Source: Sphingomonas brevis (lineage in GTDB: Bacteria; Pseudomonadota; Alphaproteobacteria; Sphingomonadales; Sphingomonadaceae). Taken from it: a stretch of 64,000 nucleotides of DNA. This document shows positions 1 to 7,519 of the stretch, piece by piece (position 1 is the stretch's first letter; the number at the start of each line of letters is the position of its first letter). The DNA lies in contig NZ_JAMGBB010000001.1 in NCBI RefSeq assembly GCF_023516505.1, forward strand, positions 62,001-126,000, written 5' to 3'. Below the pieces are notes generated by a model that ran no database searches, was not told the origin of the DNA, and saw nothing but the letters and a program-made list of their open reading frames with translations. Both the position numbers and the translations under genes were made by a program.

Positions 1-363
1 CCCTCCGGCGGCCCAGACAAAGAGCGCTATCGGATAAGGCAAGAAGGCCAGCATTGCGCCCAGAAGGAGGGTATGCGGGGGATAGGAGTAATTCTGGAAT
101 GCCGTCGCGCCGAAGCCGCGAATGGCTTCGCGATAGGCAGCGTTATCGTAAACGTTCAGGCCATCCAGCGCGAGCTTTCCACCAAACCATTGATTGGAAA
201 AATCCCTTCCCCACAACATTCCGGCCCGCGAGACGAAATGGCCGTCGAGGGCCAAAATGTCGGCGTAACTGAACAGCAGCCAGGGGAGGGCGTTAATGCC
301 GAACAGCAAGATCCAGACGATTCTTGGGATCCTGCCGGGCCCGACACGCACAAACTCGCTCAA
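1..363 (-). CDS. GT87-like (DUF2029) membrane glycosyltransferase, N-terminal part
   Basis: The frame runs off the left edge, so only the first 121 residues are visible. They show a hydrophobic segment near residues 13-35, a motif reading GRDFSNQW, then LALDGLNVYD and YSYPPHTLLL followed by another hydrophobic stretch. This order (first helix, a D-rich loop with 'G.nvYD', then 'Y.YPP' before the next helix) is typical of the GT87/DUF2029 polyprenol-phosphate-dependent glycosyltransferases. The start is taken as TTG at 363 because an AAGGGGG ribosome-binding site lies just upstream; no ATG is better placed. It is divergent from scpA across about 118 bases. The substrate cannot be told from this fragment. 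Confidence 0.72.
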   Translation of the reverse strand, partial: MSEFVRVGPGRIPRIVWILLFGINALPWLLFSYADILALDGHFVSRAGMLWGRDFSNQWFGGKLALDGLNVYDNAAYREAIRGFGATAFQNYSYPPHTLLLGAMLAFLPYPIALFVWAAGG

Positions 364-481
364 TGCGCCCCCTTAATTTCATTGACCGCGTCAACTTAAC
401 GAGCTTCTGGCCTCGCGCAACTCAGCGAAATTCCCGGCCGATGATAGTTGGATTCTCGCCATCTTCGGCTAATCTCCATCC

Positions 482-1243
482 ATGGGGGATGAGGAACAAC
501 TGTTCATTGCGCCGGTACGCGACGACGATGCGCTGAACCTGAGCCTCGACGGCTGGGAGGGGCCGCTCGACCTGCTTTTGAACCTGGCGCGGCAACAGAA
601 GGTCGATCTCCACCAAATCTCGATCCTGGCGCTAGTCGAGCAATATCTTGCCTATATCGAGGGCGCCCGGACGCTGCGGCTGGAGATTGCCGCCGATTAT
701 CTCGTGATGGCCGCGTGGCTGGCCTACCTCAAGAGCTGCCTATTGCTGCCGAAGGATCCGACGGTCGATCCGTCGCCGGAAGAATTGGCGCTCAGGCTTC
801 AGCTCAGGCTGCAGCGGCTGGATGCGATGCGCGATGCCGGTGCCCGGCTGATGGGCCGCGACCGCCTGGGCCGCGACGTGTTTGGCCGCGGCGCGCCAGA
901 GGGCCTGAAACTGGTGCGCAGGTCGGCATGGCAGGCGACAGCTTTCGACCTTTATGCTGCCTACGGCCGCGTCAAGGCGCGCACCGCGCCGGCAATGCAT
1001 GTCGTCGCCCACCGCGCGGTGATGACGCTTGAGGATGCGATTCAGCGAGTGGCGGCGTTGATCGGCCAGGCGCTCGACTGGACCACGCTGGAGGCGTTCC
1101 TGCCGGCGACGGCCGATCCGCAGTATCGCAAGTCGGCGTTGGCCAGCAGCTTCGTCGCCGCGCTGGAGCTCGCGCGGCAGGGCCGGCTCGAGCTTGAGCA
1201 GGACGGCGCGTTCGCCGAGCTGCTGGTGCGTAGGGCGGCCTAA
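482..1243 (+). CDS. scpA: Segregation and condensation protein A
   Basis: ScpA is the kleisin subunit of the SMC-ScpA-ScpB condensin that organises and segregates the bacterial chromosome. The 253-residue product has the family's N-terminal signature (WEGPLDLLLNLARQQKVDL near residues 23-41, which binds the SMC neck), the 'ADYLVMAAWLAYLKSCLLLP' helix after it, and a C-terminal winged-helix part. Length is normal. The stop codon abuts the ATG of scpB (TAA-ATG), so the two are translationally linked, as expected for partners in one complex. The start has no strong Shine-Dalgarno; it was chosen because it leaves the conserved N-terminus complete. Confidence 0.95.
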   Translation: MGDEEQLFIAPVRDDDALNLSLDGWEGPLDLLLNLARQQKVDLHQISILALVEQYLAYIEGARTLRLEIAADYLVMAAWLAYLKSCLLLPKDPTVDPSPEELALRLQLRLQRLDAMRDAGARLMGRDRLGRDVFGRGAPEGLKLVRRSAWQATAFDLYAAYGRVKARTAPAMHVVAHRAVMTLEDAIQRVAALIGQALDWTTLEAFLPATADPQYRKSALASSFVAALELARQGRLELEQDGAFAELLVRRAA

Positions 1244-1810
1244 ATGGACGAATTCATCCGGGCGGTCGAAGCGGCAGTGTTCGCCAGTGACGAGCCGCTG
1301 ACGGTAGAGGACATTGCCGCCTATGCCGGGGAGGGCGACGTCCCGGCCGCGCTTCGGACCTTGGCCGAGCGCTACGCCGGACATGGGGTCGAGTTGGTCG
1401 AGCGCGGCGAGCGCTGGCATTTTCAGACCGCGCCGGACCTTGCCCATATTCTTCGACGGACGCGGGAGGACTCGCGCCGCCTGTCGCGAGCGGCGACCGA
1501 GACGCTGGCAATCATTGCCTATCATGAGCCGGTCAGCCGCGCGGAGATCGAGGCAATCCGCGGCGTGCAGATCAGCAAGGGCACGCTCGACGTGCTGATG
1601 GAGGCTGGCTGGGTCAAGACGGCAGGGCGGCGCGAGGCACCGGGGCGGCCACTGCTTTACGCGACGACGCCCGATTTCCTGACCCACTTCGGGCTTGGAT
1701 CGCGGCGCGACCTTCCCGGGATCGACGACCTGAAGGCCGCCGGCCTGCTCGACCCCCTCGAAGAAAGCTTGTTTCAGCTTCAGCTAGAAACTGACGGCGA
1801 AGAAGACTAA
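1244..1810 (+). CDS. scpB: Segregation and condensation protein B
   Basis: ScpB dimers bind the ScpA kleisin and regulate the SMC ATPase. The 188-residue product shows tandem winged-helix features: an N-terminal '[19 protein letters not shown]' and the hallmark '[23 protein letters not shown]' near residue 85, followed by '[18 protein letters not shown]' in the second domain. It starts immediately after the scpA stop. It is followed after 35 bases by tatA, an arrangement seen in many alphaproteobacteria. Confidence 0.95.
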   Translation: MDEFIRAVEAAVFASDEPLTVEDIAAYAGEGDVPAALRTLAERYAGHGVELVERGERWHFQTAPDLAHILRRTREDSRRLSRAATETLAIIAYHEPVSRAEIEAIRGVQISKGTLDVLMEAGWVKTAGRREAPGRPLLYATTPDFLTHFGLGSRRDLPGIDDLKAAGLLDPLEESLFQLQLETDGEED

Positions 1811-1845
1811 CTAGGCGTCAAATTTCCCCTTACCGGAGTTCCCTC

Positions 1846-2094
1846 ATGGGCGGTTTCAGCATTTGGCATATCCTGATCTTGGCGGTCCTCGTCCTGCTGC
1901 TTTTCGGTGGCAATCGCTTCTCGGCGATGATGGGCGACGTCGCCAAGGGGCTCAAAAGTTTCAAGCAGGGACTCAGCGACGAAGACAAGCCGGCCGAGCC
2001 CAAGCAGATCCCGCCTCAGCAGCCGATCGACGTCACGCCGCGCGCGGCCGAGCCGACGGCGCCGCCGCCGGCTGACGACCAGACGCGCGGCTAA
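1846..2094 (+). CDS. tatA: Sec-independent protein translocase subunit TatA
   Basis: TatA oligomerises to form the twin-arginine translocation pore in the inner membrane. This 82-residue protein has one N-terminal transmembrane helix (about residues 5-20), the FGG hinge at 20-22, an amphipathic helix ([20 protein letters not shown]), and an acidic, proline-rich, disordered tail, exactly the TatA architecture. It lies first in tatA-tatB-tatC. Good GGAGTT-type spacing sits upstream of the ATG. Confidence 0.95.
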   Translation: MGGFSIWHILILAVLVLLLFGGNRFSAMMGDVAKGLKSFKQGLSDEDKPAEPKQIPPQQPIDVTPRAAEPTAPPPADDQTRG

Positions 2095-2111
2095 GCGCCG
2101 CACGCTCGCCG

Positions 2112-2483
2112 ATGTTCGGCGTCGACACTTCCGAGCTGCTAGTCGTGGCAGTGGTGGCCCTATTGTTCATCGGGCCCAAGGAACTGCCGCGGGTGATGAT
2201 GAAGGTCGGTCGGTGGATCGGCCAGTTGCGCGGCTATGCCCGCCATTTCACGGCCGGGATCGAGAATGTAATCCGCGAGGCCGAGCTCGAGGAAATGGAA
2301 AAGAAGTGGCGTGAGGAGAACGAGCGGATCCTCGCCGAATTTCCGGCCGACCGGCTCTACCCCGAGCCGGTACCGGTGATGACCGAGCTGCCGCCCGAAG
2401 GCGAGCAGCCCGATTTGCCGCTCGAGGCGCCGGCCGCGCCCGACGATGATCCGACCCCACCCGAAGAGCGTCCGCTGCCATGA
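2112..2483 (+). CDS. tatB: Sec-independent protein translocase subunit TatB
   Basis: TatB forms the substrate-receptor complex with TatC. The 123-residue product begins with a helix containing E8, then GPKELP at the hinge (residues 21-26), and a long charged amphipathic helix with a proline-rich tail. TatB is told from TatA by the E8 and 'GPKELP' pattern, the longer charged region, and its position just before tatC. Its last codons overlap the tatC start (ATGA). Confidence 0.94.
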   Translation: MFGVDTSELLVVAVVALLFIGPKELPRVMMKVGRWIGQLRGYARHFTAGIENVIREAELEEMEKKWREENERILAEFPADRLYPEPVPVMTELPPEGEQPDLPLEAPAAPDDDPTPPEERPLP

Positions 2484-3361
2484 TCAGCGATATCGACGAT
2501 ACCAAGGCGCCGCTGCTGGACCATCTGATCGAGCTGAGGCGACGGCTGCTATGGTGCGTTGCGACGCTGCTCGGCGGATTCTTCATCTGCCTCTATTTCG
2601 CCAAGCCGATCTTCGCCGTACTGGTCCAGCCGCTACTCGCCGCGGGCCAGGGCAAGCTCATCTACACTGACATCTTCGAGGCGTTCTTCGTCGAGGTGAA
2701 GGTCGCCTTCTTTGCCGCGCTGATGATCAGTTTCCCGGTGCTGGCGACGCAGATCTGGAGGTTCGTCGCGCCAGGTCTCTACGCCAAGGAAAAGAAGGCG
2801 TTCCTGCCCTTCCTGCTGATGACGCCCTTTTTCTTCATTGCCGGGGCCAGCTTTGCCTATTTCGTGGCGATGCCCTGGGCATTGAAGTTCCTGCTTGGGT
2901 TCGAGGGCAATGTAGGCGGAGTGACGCAAGAGGCGCTTCCGGCGATTGGCAACTATCTGAATTTCGTCACCCGCTTCCTGTTCGGGTTCGGCGTCGCCTT
3001 CCTGACGCCGGTGCTGCTGATGGTGCTGGAGCGTGCAGGGATAGTCACCCGCGAGCAGCTGGCCAAGTCGCGTCGCTACGCGATCGTCGTCGCCGCGGCG
3101 GCGTCGGCGGTGCTGACTCCGCCCGACGTCGTGTCGATGCTGCTGCTGCTGGTGCCGCTTTACGCGCTGTACGAGTTTGCCATTCTCGCCATCCGCATCA
3201 CCCATTGGCGTGCGGCCAGGCGGGCACAGGCGACTTCGGTTGCTGCTGATGAAAATGTGGGCCCGAATACGCCACCGGGGGGGGGGAGGGTTGGCGAATC
3301 CGGGCCCATTTCGTCGGATAGCGAGAGCGGGGGGGCAAAAGGTCACTATCCAAAGGCTTAA
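2480..3361 (+). CDS. tatC: Sec-independent protein translocase subunit TatC
   Basis: TatC is the six-helix receptor that recognises twin-arginine signal peptides. The 293-residue product has the conserved N-terminal HLIELRRRLL (near residue 15), the 'DIFEAFFVEVKVAFFAAL' segment with the key acidic residue, and six hydrophobic helices. Typical TatC ends near residue 255. Here the last 35 or so residues are low-complexity and encoded by a palindrome carrying a run of ten G (3277-3286), so the reported C-terminus is sensitive to a single-base slip. The gene is convergent with phyP across about 80 bases. Confidence 0.94.
   Translation: MISDIDDTKAPLLDHLIELRRRLLWCVATLLGGFFICLYFAKPIFAVLVQPLLAAGQGKLIYTDIFEAFFVEVKVAFFAALMISFPVLATQIWRFVAPGLYAKEKKAFLPFLLMTPFFFIAGASFAYFVAMPWALKFLLGFEGNVGGVTQEALPAIGNYLNFVTRFLFGFGVAFLTPVLLMVLERAGIVTREQLAKSRRYAIVVAAAASAVLTPPDVVSMLLLLVPLYALYEFAILAIRITHWRAARRAQATSVAADENVGPNTPPGGGRVGESGPISSDSESGGAKGHYPKA
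3258..3308. repeat. Inverted repeat with G10 homopolymer inside the 3' end of tatC
   Basis: TGGGCCCG (3258-3265) pairs with CGGGCCCA (3301-3308), and an inner CGCCA (3270-3274) pairs with TGGCG (3292-3296). The loop holds ten consecutive G (3277-3286). It falls after the last TatC helix, so it looks like a palindromic element captured in the coding tail. A second G7 run follows at about 3329-3335. Confidence 0.6.
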
Positions 3362-3439
3362 ACGTCCCTTTTTCCCCGTCGGTTCCCGCTCAGGAAAAAT
3401 TTATTTGGCGGTTCGTCGCATTCTGCGGTGGTGCGCCGG

Positions 3440-4978
3440 TCAAGCGTTCGGAAATACCGGCAAAGTGACGGCATAACGCCCAAGTTTTCGGTCGAGCGGG
3501 GAACGCAGCTGCCGGGCCAGGCCTTCGACAATCCGCTCGAACTGGTTCTTGGCGACATCGTCGGGATCGCCTTCCGGCACCAGCACCGATGAGGCGATGG
3601 CCAGCGTCGCGGTCAGTTCGTCATCCCGGTCGAGGCTGATTTCCACCACGTCGTCGGGATGACGGAGCATGGCGAATTCGACAATTTCGGTGATCAGGAA
3701 GGCGGCCGCCACCGCGACATCCTGGGTGGTCGACGGCGCATCCAGGCTGAGCTCGATCCGCATGGCTCGCGCCTCGACCGGGGCGCTGGAACGAAGGTCG
3801 GCAGCAAGCTCCGTAATCAGCGGACGCAGGGCGATGCCGCGATTTTCCTCAAGCTCGGCATAATGATGGCGGTGGACCACGGACAGCGCATCGACTCGTC
3901 GGCCGATGGCAGAATATGCCGCCTTGGCCTCCGGCTTGGCGGCACTGCGTCCGTGAATGCTGAGCAGCGAAGCCACGACCTGGAGGTTGTTCTTGACCCG
4001 GTGATGGACCTCGCGAACCAGCCTGCGCTGCCCATCCAATGCGTCGAGGGCCTCGCGCTCGGCACCTTCGATCCGGCCCACCGCCCGTTCAAAGGCGTTC
4101 GACAAATCCTGGATTTCGGATGCCACGCCATATTTGCTCGGAAGCTCCAGCCCTCCCGCGTCAGGCTCATATTCGATCACCGCGCGCTGCAAGCGGGCCA
4201 AGGGCGCTAGCAGCAGCCGCCGCACCAGCAGCCAGCTGAGCAGGGTTGCAGCCACCCACATCAGCAAGGGCAGAAGCATCACCAGCAAGTCGATGAGGGT
4301 GGTTCGCTCGATCATGGTGACCGCTCGAAGCTGAAGCTGGCCCCGGCCGATTTCATATCGCCGGTCAAGTGCCTGGTCGCGTTCCCCAGTCACTGAAGGA
4401 GGTGCGATTATCTCCATCGTATGGGCACTGTCGCCGATGGTCAGGACCTTGAGCCCGTCAGTCACGTCATCCGCCGCCTTGCGAAGCTCATCGCGTGTCA
4501 GGACGCCTGTTGCATTCCCGCCGATCAGGCCGACGCGATAGACCAGCAGATTCTGGGGCGAGACCCACATGCGGATATCGCCTGGCGCGACGAGCAGGTC
4601 GTTTCGTTCCGGCCTATACTGGCCGATCGAGCAGACCGTCAGCCCATCCGGGTCGCGGATGCGGAATTGCCGGGCCACGGTAGGCGCGATCGCCAACGAT
4701 CGGGCGGACACCGCGCACGGATCGGTGGCGCCCGATGCCAGAGCGCCATTGGCGGCTATGCGAAGTGCCAGGGCGTTGCGCGCAATCAGGCTTTCAACGG
4801 CCTGATAGGCGGCCGACGCCTGCTGATCGGCGCGCTGGACCAGCGCGCTATTCGTTTCCCGAATATTTTGCTGGGTAACCCAGGCAAGGACGAGTCCGAG
4901 CGGCAGCAGCGCCGCGGTCAGGAATAGCAGGAGGATGGCGCCAGTCGGCCAGCGATGGAAAATGGACCGGCGTTCCAT
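3440..4978 (-). CDS. phyP: PhyP-like membrane sensor (HisKA_2/HRXXN kinase-like), general stress response
   Basis: This 512-residue protein has an N-terminal helix (about 13-35), a periplasmic region, a second helix (228-255), a HAMP-like linker and an HWE/HisKA_2 dimerisation domain with the HRXXN box (H326-R-V-K-N330). Such proteins act on PhyR. The ATP-binding half is degenerate: where the N-box Asn is expected, the sequence reads VEFAM (F435), and the D-x-G-x-G box is replaced by AIASSVL (about 460-466), while the C-terminal 'ARQL...' helix and final beta strands persist. That fits a PhyR phosphatase rather than a kinase, the role reported for PhyP in Sphingomonas (established from memory). 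It follows nepR by 27 bases on the same strand, so the two are probably co-transcribed. Confidence 0.82.
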   Translation of the reverse strand: MERRSIFHRWPTGAILLLFLTAALLPLGLVLAWVTQQNIRETNSALVQRADQQASAAYQAVESLIARNALALRIAANGALASGATDPCAVSARSLAIAPTVARQFRIRDPDGLTVCSIGQYRPERNDLLVAPGDIRMWVSPQNLLVYRVGLIGGNATGVLTRDELRKAADDVTDGLKVLTIGDSAHTMEIIAPPSVTGERDQALDRRYEIGRGQLQLRAVTMIERTTLIDLLVMLLPLLMWVAATLLSWLLVRRLLLAPLARLQRAVIEYEPDAGGLELPSKYGVASEIQDLSNAFERAVGRIEGAEREALDALDGQRRLVREVHHRVKNNLQVVASLLSIHGRSAAKPEAKAAYSAIGRRVDALSVVHRHHYAELEENRGIALRPLITELAADLRSSAPVEARAMRIELSLDAPSTTQDVAVAAAFLITEIVEFAMLRHPDDVVEISLDRDDELTATLAIASSVLVPEGDPDDVAKNQFERIVEGLARQLRSPLDRKLGRYAVTLPVFPNA

Positions 4979-5005
4979 CAGGCAGCAGCGGTCCCGGCGC
5001 CCTTG

Positions 5006-5233
5006 TCAGTCCAGCTTGCGCAGCAGGTCGAGAAAATCGCGCGGCACTTCCTCGCGCAGCATGTCGTCATAGACCGTGCGAAGCGCCCGCCCGACCGTTC
5101 CCGAACGGTCCTTGCGAGTTTTCCTGTCGAGACTAGCGGGTTTTGAAGAACCGCGGCCGCCGCTGGCTTTTGTGCTCCCACTCAAACTCTCGTCCCCCTC
5201 GAGCGCAAGCAAATGCGCCGGATCCTTCCACAT
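5006..5233 (-). CDS. nepR: Anti-sigma factor NepR
   Basis: NepR holds sigma EcfG inactive until phosphorylated PhyR titrates it away. The C-terminal half carries the family signature: SGTVGRALRTVYDDMLREE then VPRDFLDLLRKLD, the two helices that contact EcfG or the PhyR sigma-like domain. The start is uncertain. ATG at 5233 gives 75 residues but lacks a ribosome-binding site; TTG at 5185 gives 59 residues, close to the family norm, with GAGGGGGA seven bases upstream; a GTG at 5302 gives 98. The disordered N-terminus makes function insensitive to the choice. It is divergent from phyR and directly upstream of phyP. Confidence 0.85.
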   Translation of the reverse strand: MWKDPAHLLALEGDESLSGSTKASGGRGSSKPASLDRKTRKDRSGTVGRALRTVYDDMLREEVPRDFLDLLRKLD

Positions 5234-5354
5234 TGAACACGCGGCGCACAGCCATCCGCCACCCCGGAGGTACTGGGGGAGGCAAACGCACCTATCGGCC
5301 ACGCGCGCCGTTCGTCAATCGGCCTGCACAACACAGTGCCGAATTGGGAGAGGA

Positions 5355-5379
5355 AACCAAATCGCCCATGCTTTGTTCC
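5355..5379 (-). promoter_or_regulatory. Possible EcfG-type promoter for nepR-phyP
   Basis: On the minus strand, GGAAC (5379-5375) is followed after 16 bases by GGTT (5358-5355), one mismatch from the alphaproteobacterial GSR consensus GGAAC-N16/17-CGTT. It points toward nepR, about 115 bases away. Feedback control of the anti-sigma factor by its own sigma factor would be expected, but one -10 base is off. Confidence 0.35.
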
Positions 5380-5514
5380 ACCTCACGCAAACTGGGGCGA
5401 AGGGTGTTGCGCTACTGTAACGGCGCGATCCAATGGTCGACAGGGTTGCACCAATGAGGCGTCCCGCCCAAAACGGGCGCGAAACGATCGAAGGATCAAG
5501 GGGAGTCACCATTT

Positions 5515-6315
5515 ATGTCGCTGGGCCAGGAACTCGCTCCGCATCTTCCATTTCTCCGCCGCTATGCGCGCGCCCTAACCGGCAGTCAGCAGCATGGCGA
5601 TGCGTTCGTTCGCGCGGCGCTGGAAACCATCGTCGCCAAACCCGATGAATTTCCGCGCGATGTCGATCCCAGGTTGGGACTCTACCGCACCTTCCATGCC
5701 ATCTGGTCGACCGCCAATGTCGAGGAGGGCGAGGAGCCTTCGTTCGAGCTCGGCGGCGCCGAGGGCATCGCCCAGGCGCGGCTGTCGCGGATCACCCCTT
5801 TGTCGCGCCAGGCACTGCTGTTGACCAGCCTGGAAGGTTTCTCGCGGGAGGATGCCGGCTATCTCATCGATGCATCTTCCAACGACGTCGACAGCCTGGT
5901 CGCCGAGGCGATGGCCGAGATTGAGCGCCAGACCCACGCGGATGTGCTGATCATCGAGGATGAGCCGATCATCGCGATGGATATTGAATCGATCGTTCGT
6001 GACCTCGGTCACAACGTTACCGGCGTGGCCGTGACCCGCGACGAAGCGATCGTCCAGGCACGCAAGGCACCGCCGGGTCTGGTGCTGGCCGACATTCAGC
6101 TTGCCGACGACAGCAGCGGCATCGACGCGGTGAAGGATATTTTGTCGGAATTTTCGGTGCCGGTAATTTTCATCACCGCCTTCCCGGAACGGCTGCTGAC
6201 CGGAACCCGGCCCGAGCCGACGTTTCTCATCACCAAGCCGTTCCAGCGGTCGACCGTCAAGGCAGCGATCAGCCAGGCGCTTTTTTTCGACGCAGCGACG
6301 GTCCCCGCCGCCTGA
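5515..6315 (+). CDS. phyR: General stress response regulator PhyR
   Basis: PhyR is the partner-switching response regulator: when phosphorylated, its sigma-like N-terminal domain binds NepR and frees EcfG. In this 266-residue protein residues 1-135 resemble sigma regions 2 and 4 (LPFLRRYARALTGSQQHGD; then 'LSRQALLLTSLEGFSREDAG'). Residues 142-260 form a receiver domain with acidic pocket E148-D149, phospho-acceptor D193 (VLADIQL) and the switch segment FITAFPE and TKPF. AGGGGAG sits nine bases before the ATG. It is divergent from nepR-phyP and just upstream of the ecfG unit, the usual GSR arrangement in sphingomonads. Confidence 0.95.
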   Translation: MSLGQELAPHLPFLRRYARALTGSQQHGDAFVRAALETIVAKPDEFPRDVDPRLGLYRTFHAIWSTANVEEGEEPSFELGGAEGIAQARLSRITPLSRQALLLTSLEGFSREDAGYLIDASSNDVDSLVAEAMAEIERQTHADVLIIEDEPIIAMDIESIVRDLGHNVTGVAVTRDEAIVQARKAPPGLVLADIQLADDSSGIDAVKDILSEFSVPVIFITAFPERLLTGTRPEPTFLITKPFQRSTVKAAISQALFFDAATVPAA

Positions 6316-6347
6316 TTTCAGGGCAAACCGGAGGTCTCCCTGAAATC
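6314..6347 (+). terminator. Palindrome at the end of phyR, possible transcription terminator
   Basis: GATTTCAGGG (6314-6323) and CCCTGAAATC (6338-6347) form a perfect 10-bp stem with a 14-base loop, beginning inside the phyR stop codon. There is no U-tract, so it may be a weak terminator or an RNA-stabilising hairpin. It separates phyR from the EcfG promoter that starts five bases further on. Confidence 0.5.
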
Positions 6348-6352
6348 GTCAG

Positions 6353-6378
6353 GGAACAGGCCGTGGCGCTGCGTCGTT
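6353..6378 (+). promoter_or_regulatory. EcfG-dependent (general stress response) promoter
   Basis: GGAAC (6353-6357), 17 bases, then CGTT (6375-6378): an exact match to the sigma EcfG consensus. It lies 32 bases upstream of the small ORF at 6411 and the overlapping ecfG. This implies positive autoregulation of ecfG and stress induction of the small membrane protein. Confidence 0.85.
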
Positions 6379-6410
6379 ACGGCTGAAACGATTTCCTGAC
6401 AGGGGTACAC

Positions 6411-6551
6411 ATGACCAACGGTTCGCCGGAACATCTGACGACCACCGAAGCACGGGCCGGAACAACGCCCCACGTGACGCGCGTGGTGCTTGGCGTGAGC
6501 TTGCTGCTCGTCATCGCGATATTCGCGCTGATATTGTTCATCGCGCGGTGA
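6411..6551 (+). CDS. Small single-pass membrane protein co-transcribed with ecfG
   Basis: This 46-residue ORF has AGGGG six bases before its ATG and ends in TGA overlapping the GTG at 6548 (GTGA). The product is a polar N-terminus of about 20 residues and one transmembrane helix, RVVLGVSLLLVIAIFALILF, ending in IAR. It is the first gene after a perfect EcfG promoter, so it should be part of the GSR regulon. I do not recognise a family. Spacing, ribosome-binding site and translational overlap argue that it is real. Confidence 0.65.
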   Translation: MTNGSPEHLTTTEARAGTTPHVTRVVLGVSLLLVIAIFALILFIAR

Positions 6552-7270
6552 CATCTACATTTATGTGTAACAACGATGCTTATGATGAGGCGGGTTCGGA
6601 CAAAGCCGCCGAGGTCCAGACGGGGCGGAATTCTGTGAGCGACGACGACGATCAAGAATTGGAAGCCGAACGCCCCGAGCCGGTGCCGCTGCCGGATGAC
6701 GAGTTCAAGGAACAGTTGGGCCAGGTCATCCCGCACCTCAGGGCATTTGGCCGGTCGCTATCGGGAAGCCGCGATTTGGCCGACGATTTGGTGCAGGAGA
6801 CGCTTCTCAAGGCGTGGGCGGCCCGAAAGCGATTCCAGGCGGGGACCAACATGCGCGCCTGGACCTTCATCATCCTTCGCAACCTCTTCCTGAGCCAGAT
6901 GCGCCGCGCCCGATTCAAGGGCGAATGGGATGACATCACCGCCGCCAAGATTCTCGCGGCCCCGGCCAGCCAGGACAAGCATGTCGAGCTTGGCGACATG
7001 CAGCGCGCGCTGCTGCACTTGCCGCAACCGCAGCGCGAGGCGCTGATCCTGGTTGGGGCGGGCGGGTTCGCCTATGAGGAGGCCGCCGACATCTGCGGCT
7101 GCGCGGTCGGCACGATCAAAAGCCGGGTTGCGCGCGGGCGGGTGGCGCTGGAGGCGCTGCTTAGTGGTGGCAAATTGCCGTCTCGCCGGCAGCACAAGAC
7201 CGACCCCGACAAATCGGCGCTTCAGGAGATTATGAACGAGGTCGACGAGCTTAGCCGCGATCGCGGCTGA
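6548..7270 (+). CDS. ecfG: ECF sigma factor EcfG (general stress response)
   Basis: This sigma factor directs RNA polymerase to GGAAC/CGTT promoters under stress. Region 2 is seen as FGRSLSGSRDLADDLVQETLLKAW then MRAWTFIILRNLFL; region 4 as LPQPQREALILVGAGGFAYEEAA with helix-turn-helix CGCAVGTIKSRVARGR. With the GTG start it is 240 residues, long for EcfG because of an acidic N-terminal extension. ATG at 6563, or GTG at 6635 with GGCGGA upstream, are alternative starts. It overlaps the upstream small ORF. Antagonist NepR and activator PhyR are encoded just upstream. Confidence 0.93.
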   Translation: MTSTFMCNNDAYDEAGSDKAAEVQTGRNSVSDDDDQELEAERPEPVPLPDDEFKEQLGQVIPHLRAFGRSLSGSRDLADDLVQETLLKAWAARKRFQAGTNMRAWTFIILRNLFLSQMRRARFKGEWDDITAAKILAAPASQDKHVELGDMQRALLHLPQPQREALILVGAGGFAYEEAADICGCAVGTIKSRVARGRVALEALLSGGKLPSRRQHKTDPDKSALQEIMNEVDELSRDRG

Positions 7271-7273
7271 TCG

Positions 7274-7519
7274 TCACCGGAGCTTGGCAAGCAATTCTTC
7301 GAACTTGCGGGCAGTCTCGTCCGCCTCCGGCTCGAAGACGCGCCTAAGCGCTGCCGCCAGGGCGGCCTGTGTCGGGGTCATTTCGGTCCAGATCGCACTA
7401 TAGCTCTTCGAACCATTTGCCCTCGTCGCAATGGGACGTTCGACATTCATATGTATGTCAAATGCTTGAATCGCCCAGCGGTTTCGCGACTCGTCGAAAT
7501 CGGCCAAGAACTGTCGCAT
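7274..7519 (-). CDS. Hypothetical small protein
   Basis: The frame from ATG at 7519 encodes 81 residues, ending in a predicted helical tail (TPTQAALAAALRRVFEPEADETARKFEELLAKL). A shorter start at 7450 (58 residues) is also possible. Neither start has a clear ribosome-binding site. The 7519 start shares its bases with the glnE ATG on the other strand (CATG), so a shorter start is more likely. It converges on ecfG with a three-base gap. I recognise no family; coding is suggested by the helical C-terminus and tight packing. Confidence 0.4.
   Translation of the reverse strand: MRQFLADFDESRNRWAIQAFDIHMNVERPIATRANGSKSYSAIWTEMTPTQAALAAALRRVFEPEADETARKFEELLAKLR

Noticed and set aside
740-1687. 315-codon minus-strand frame opposite scpA/scpB
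   Set aside because: Antisense shadow; both plus-strand genes have strong family signatures.
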